Assembly: GCA_016201285.1 (NCBI GenBank)
Contig: JACQDE010000049.1
Span: 45,480-109,479 of the forward strand
Length of the DNA: 64,000 nt
DNA from: Acidobacteriota bacterium
GTDB taxonomy: Bacteria; Acidobacteriota; Terriglobia; Acidiferrales; UBA7541
Direction: 5' to 3'
Shown: one piece after another, positions 63,234 to 64,000 of the stretch
Layout of the letters: every line of letters starts with the position of its first letter
Position numbering within the stretch: the stretch's first letter is position 1
The notes under the pieces: model-generated
The model's input: the letters and a program-made list of their open reading frames with translations, nothing else
Databases searched by the model: none
Told to the model about the DNA's origin: nothing
Translations under genes and position numbers: made by a program

Positions 63234-63819
63234 GGCGGGCAGGTCTATAAGCCGGATCCTGTCGGTATGCGTCCGACGAACGGCCTGCATACCGTGACGA
63301 TCATTCCTCTAGGCGGCGCATCGCTGCGCCGCTCAAGCGGCCTACCCGAGGGTTGATGCCCGCGCCGATTGCTCGGTGCGGGCTATGGCTTGCGCCACAA
63401 CGGGCCGGGACAGCCCTCCCCTCCTATTTGGCCTTGCTCCACGCGGGGTTTGCCGTGCCTCCGATGTCGCCATCGGAGCGGTGGGCTCTTACCCCACCTT
63501 TTCACCCTTACCAGATGTGCTCTGCCCTTGGAGGATGTGCCCGAGGTTTTCCTCGGGCCTGTCACAGAGGCGGAACGCACCGGCGGTTTATTTTCTGTGG
63601 CACTGTCCGTAGTTCGTAGCACAGGCTTGCAGCCTGCGCAAATCCACGCATCGCGCCGAACTGAGCATGCGTATTCTGCGAAGATCGCACAGGCTATAAG
63701 CCTGTGCTACAAACCCCCTGGCGTTACCAGGCGCGTTACCCTGCGGAGTCCGGACTTTCCTCCAGCATAATGGCGGCGTAAAGCCGCCGCTACACCAGCG
63801 ATCGTCTGACCTGCCCGCC
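63234..63819 (-). ncRNA. rnpB: RNase P RNA (bacterial class A) with an insertion in P12
   Basis: The RNA component of RNase P, which cuts tRNA 5' leaders. P1 pairs GGCGGGCAGGTC at the 5' end with GACCTGCCCGCC at the 3' end (12 bases). The core CR-I reads GGAGGAAAGTCCGGACTCC, followed by GCAGGGTAACG, CAGTGCCACAGAAAATAAAC and AAGGGTGAAAAGGTGGGGTA with AGAGCCCACC; the 3' core reads GGCTTATAGACC. These are diagnostic. The total of 586 bases is longer than usual because about 103 bases (63612-63714) are a repeat inserted in the P12 arm. A TATAAT box lies just upstream. Confidence 0.95.
63612..63714. repeat. MITE-like inverted repeat inserted inside rnpB (P12 arm)
   Basis: Terminal inverted repeats read GTTCGTAGCACAGGCT at 63612 and, inverted, GTTTGTAGCACAGGCT ending at 63714. 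Each arm is also a small palindrome (CACAGGCT, 3 bases, AGCCTG). The element lies between the P10/P11-side CAGGGGG and ACGGACAGTGCC segments that normally flank P12, so the mature RNA would carry it as an extended arm. The GTAGCACAGGC..GCCTGTGCTAC theme is known as a dispersed repeat in several bacterial phyla (general knowledge). Confidence 0.85.
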
Positions 63820-63827
63820 AGTCATCA

Positions 63828-63833
63828 ATTATA
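63828..63833 (-). promoter_or_regulatory. -10 box of the rnpB promoter
   Basis: A perfect TATAAT on the minus strand, 8 bases from the predicted 5' end of RNase P RNA. The -35 position, 17 bases upstream (63851-63856), reads TCCCCT and is a poor match to TTGACA. The insertion-sequence end begins nearby, so the original -35 region may have been replaced. Confidence 0.6.
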
Positions 63834-63865
63834 CGCGGCTTTGCGGCAGGAGGGGAGCAGACGTA

Positions 63866-63922
63866 TCGCGCCATCTAAAATGTAACCGAAGGGAGCAACA
63901 TCGCGCCATTTAAGATGTAACC
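63866..63922 (+). mobile_element. Left end of an insertion sequence: two 22-bp direct repeats
   Basis: TCGCGCCATCTAAAATGTAA at 63866 and TCGCGCCATTTAAGATGTAA at 63901 (each continuing with CC) are 22-base repeats with 20 matches, 35 bases apart. Repeated sequences of this kind at the end of an element, just before a transposase gene, are typical of insertion sequences such as the IS21 or IS481 groups. The other end is outside the window, so the family is not certain. Confidence 0.55.
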
Positions 63923-63952
63923 CAACCAAAACGCGTTTTGGAGGAGGACAGG

Positions 63953-64000
63953 TTGGGGAACCACGGGCGATGGGAGTATCTGCGGGCGATTTATGGGCGC
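63953..64000 (+). CDS. Transposase/integrase N-terminus (partial)
   Basis: A frame starts at a TTG at 63953, preceded by GGAGGAGGACAGG, and is open to the window edge. The 16 visible residues are LGNHGRWEYLRAIYGR, which resembles the N-terminus of integrase-catalytic-domain transposases found behind such repeats. Only the first 48 bases are visible, so the call is tentative. Confidence 0.5.
   Translation, partial: MGNHGRWEYLRAIYGR

Overview
The window is GC-rich bacterial DNA. About the first 32 kb is one long flagellar locus read leftwards. The gene set, the interspersed palindromic repeats of the TGTCAT..CGAAGCGAGGAATC type, the RNase P RNA and the MoxR/DUF58/DUF4129/DUF4350 cluster together suggest a motile Acidobacteriota bacterium. 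This is inference; no 16S rRNA or tRNA gene is present to confirm it.

Layout. (1) 1-31960, minus strand, in transcription order from the right: a sensor kinase and an NtrC-type regulator, then flgB flgC fliE fliF fliG fliH fliI fliJ fliK flgD flgE, a terminator, fliL fliN fliO fliP fliQ fliR flhB flhA fliA fliM fliY, a signalling cassette (MshEN c-di-GMP-binding-like protein, HDOD, CheY, CheX), a leader with hairpins, flgF flgG flgA flgH flgI flgJ, a near-perfect sigma-28 promoter, flgM, a small unknown, flgN and the start of flgK, which runs off the left edge. (2) 32149-36231, minus strand: a third sigma-54 activator that lacks its DNA-binding domain and ends inside a MITE-like repeat, a second FliA sigma factor, and a unit of degenerate histidine kinase, 35-residue membrane peptide and OmpR-type regulator. 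(3) 36618-43580, plus strand: a receiver/HD-GYP protein with a possible sigma-28 promoter, an NtrC-type regulator, and a MASE1/six-PAS hybrid histidine kinase. (4) 43577-47210, minus strand: pgl, glk and pgi, linking glucose phosphorylation to glycolysis and the oxidative pentose phosphate pathway. (5) 47406-50078: an Rrf2 iron-sulfur-type repressor, a hemerythrin-like protein and an AlgE-type outer-membrane barrel. (6) 50188-53962: a divergent EF-P-like protein and a three-domain kinase/M23/class III aminotransferase fusion. (7) 53993-61152: RDD and SpoIIM-family membrane proteins plus the DUF58/MoxR/DUF4350/DUF4129/membrane-protein operon. (8) 61501-64000: DinB and AlkD-like proteins, a small membrane protein between duplicated rnpB 3' ends, the RNase P RNA gene with a mobile repeat inside its P12 arm, and the left end of an insertion sequence at the right edge.

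How the parts work together. The flagellar locus encodes rod, hook, rings, export gate, export ATPase, switch and the FlgM/FliA checkpoint. Stators, flagellin, FliD and FliS, and FlhF/FlhG are not in the window. Three sigma-54 activators and two FliA sigma factors imply a layered hierarchy. The MshEN protein, the HD-GYP protein and the CheY/CheX pair suggest that c-di-GMP and phospho-signals act on the switch. The most unusual points are the MshEN/zinc-motif protein beside the switch genes, the FlhB cleavage site reading NPNE instead of NPTH, the repeat inserted in RNase P RNA, and the repeat that supplies the stop codon of a regulator lacking its helix-turn-helix.
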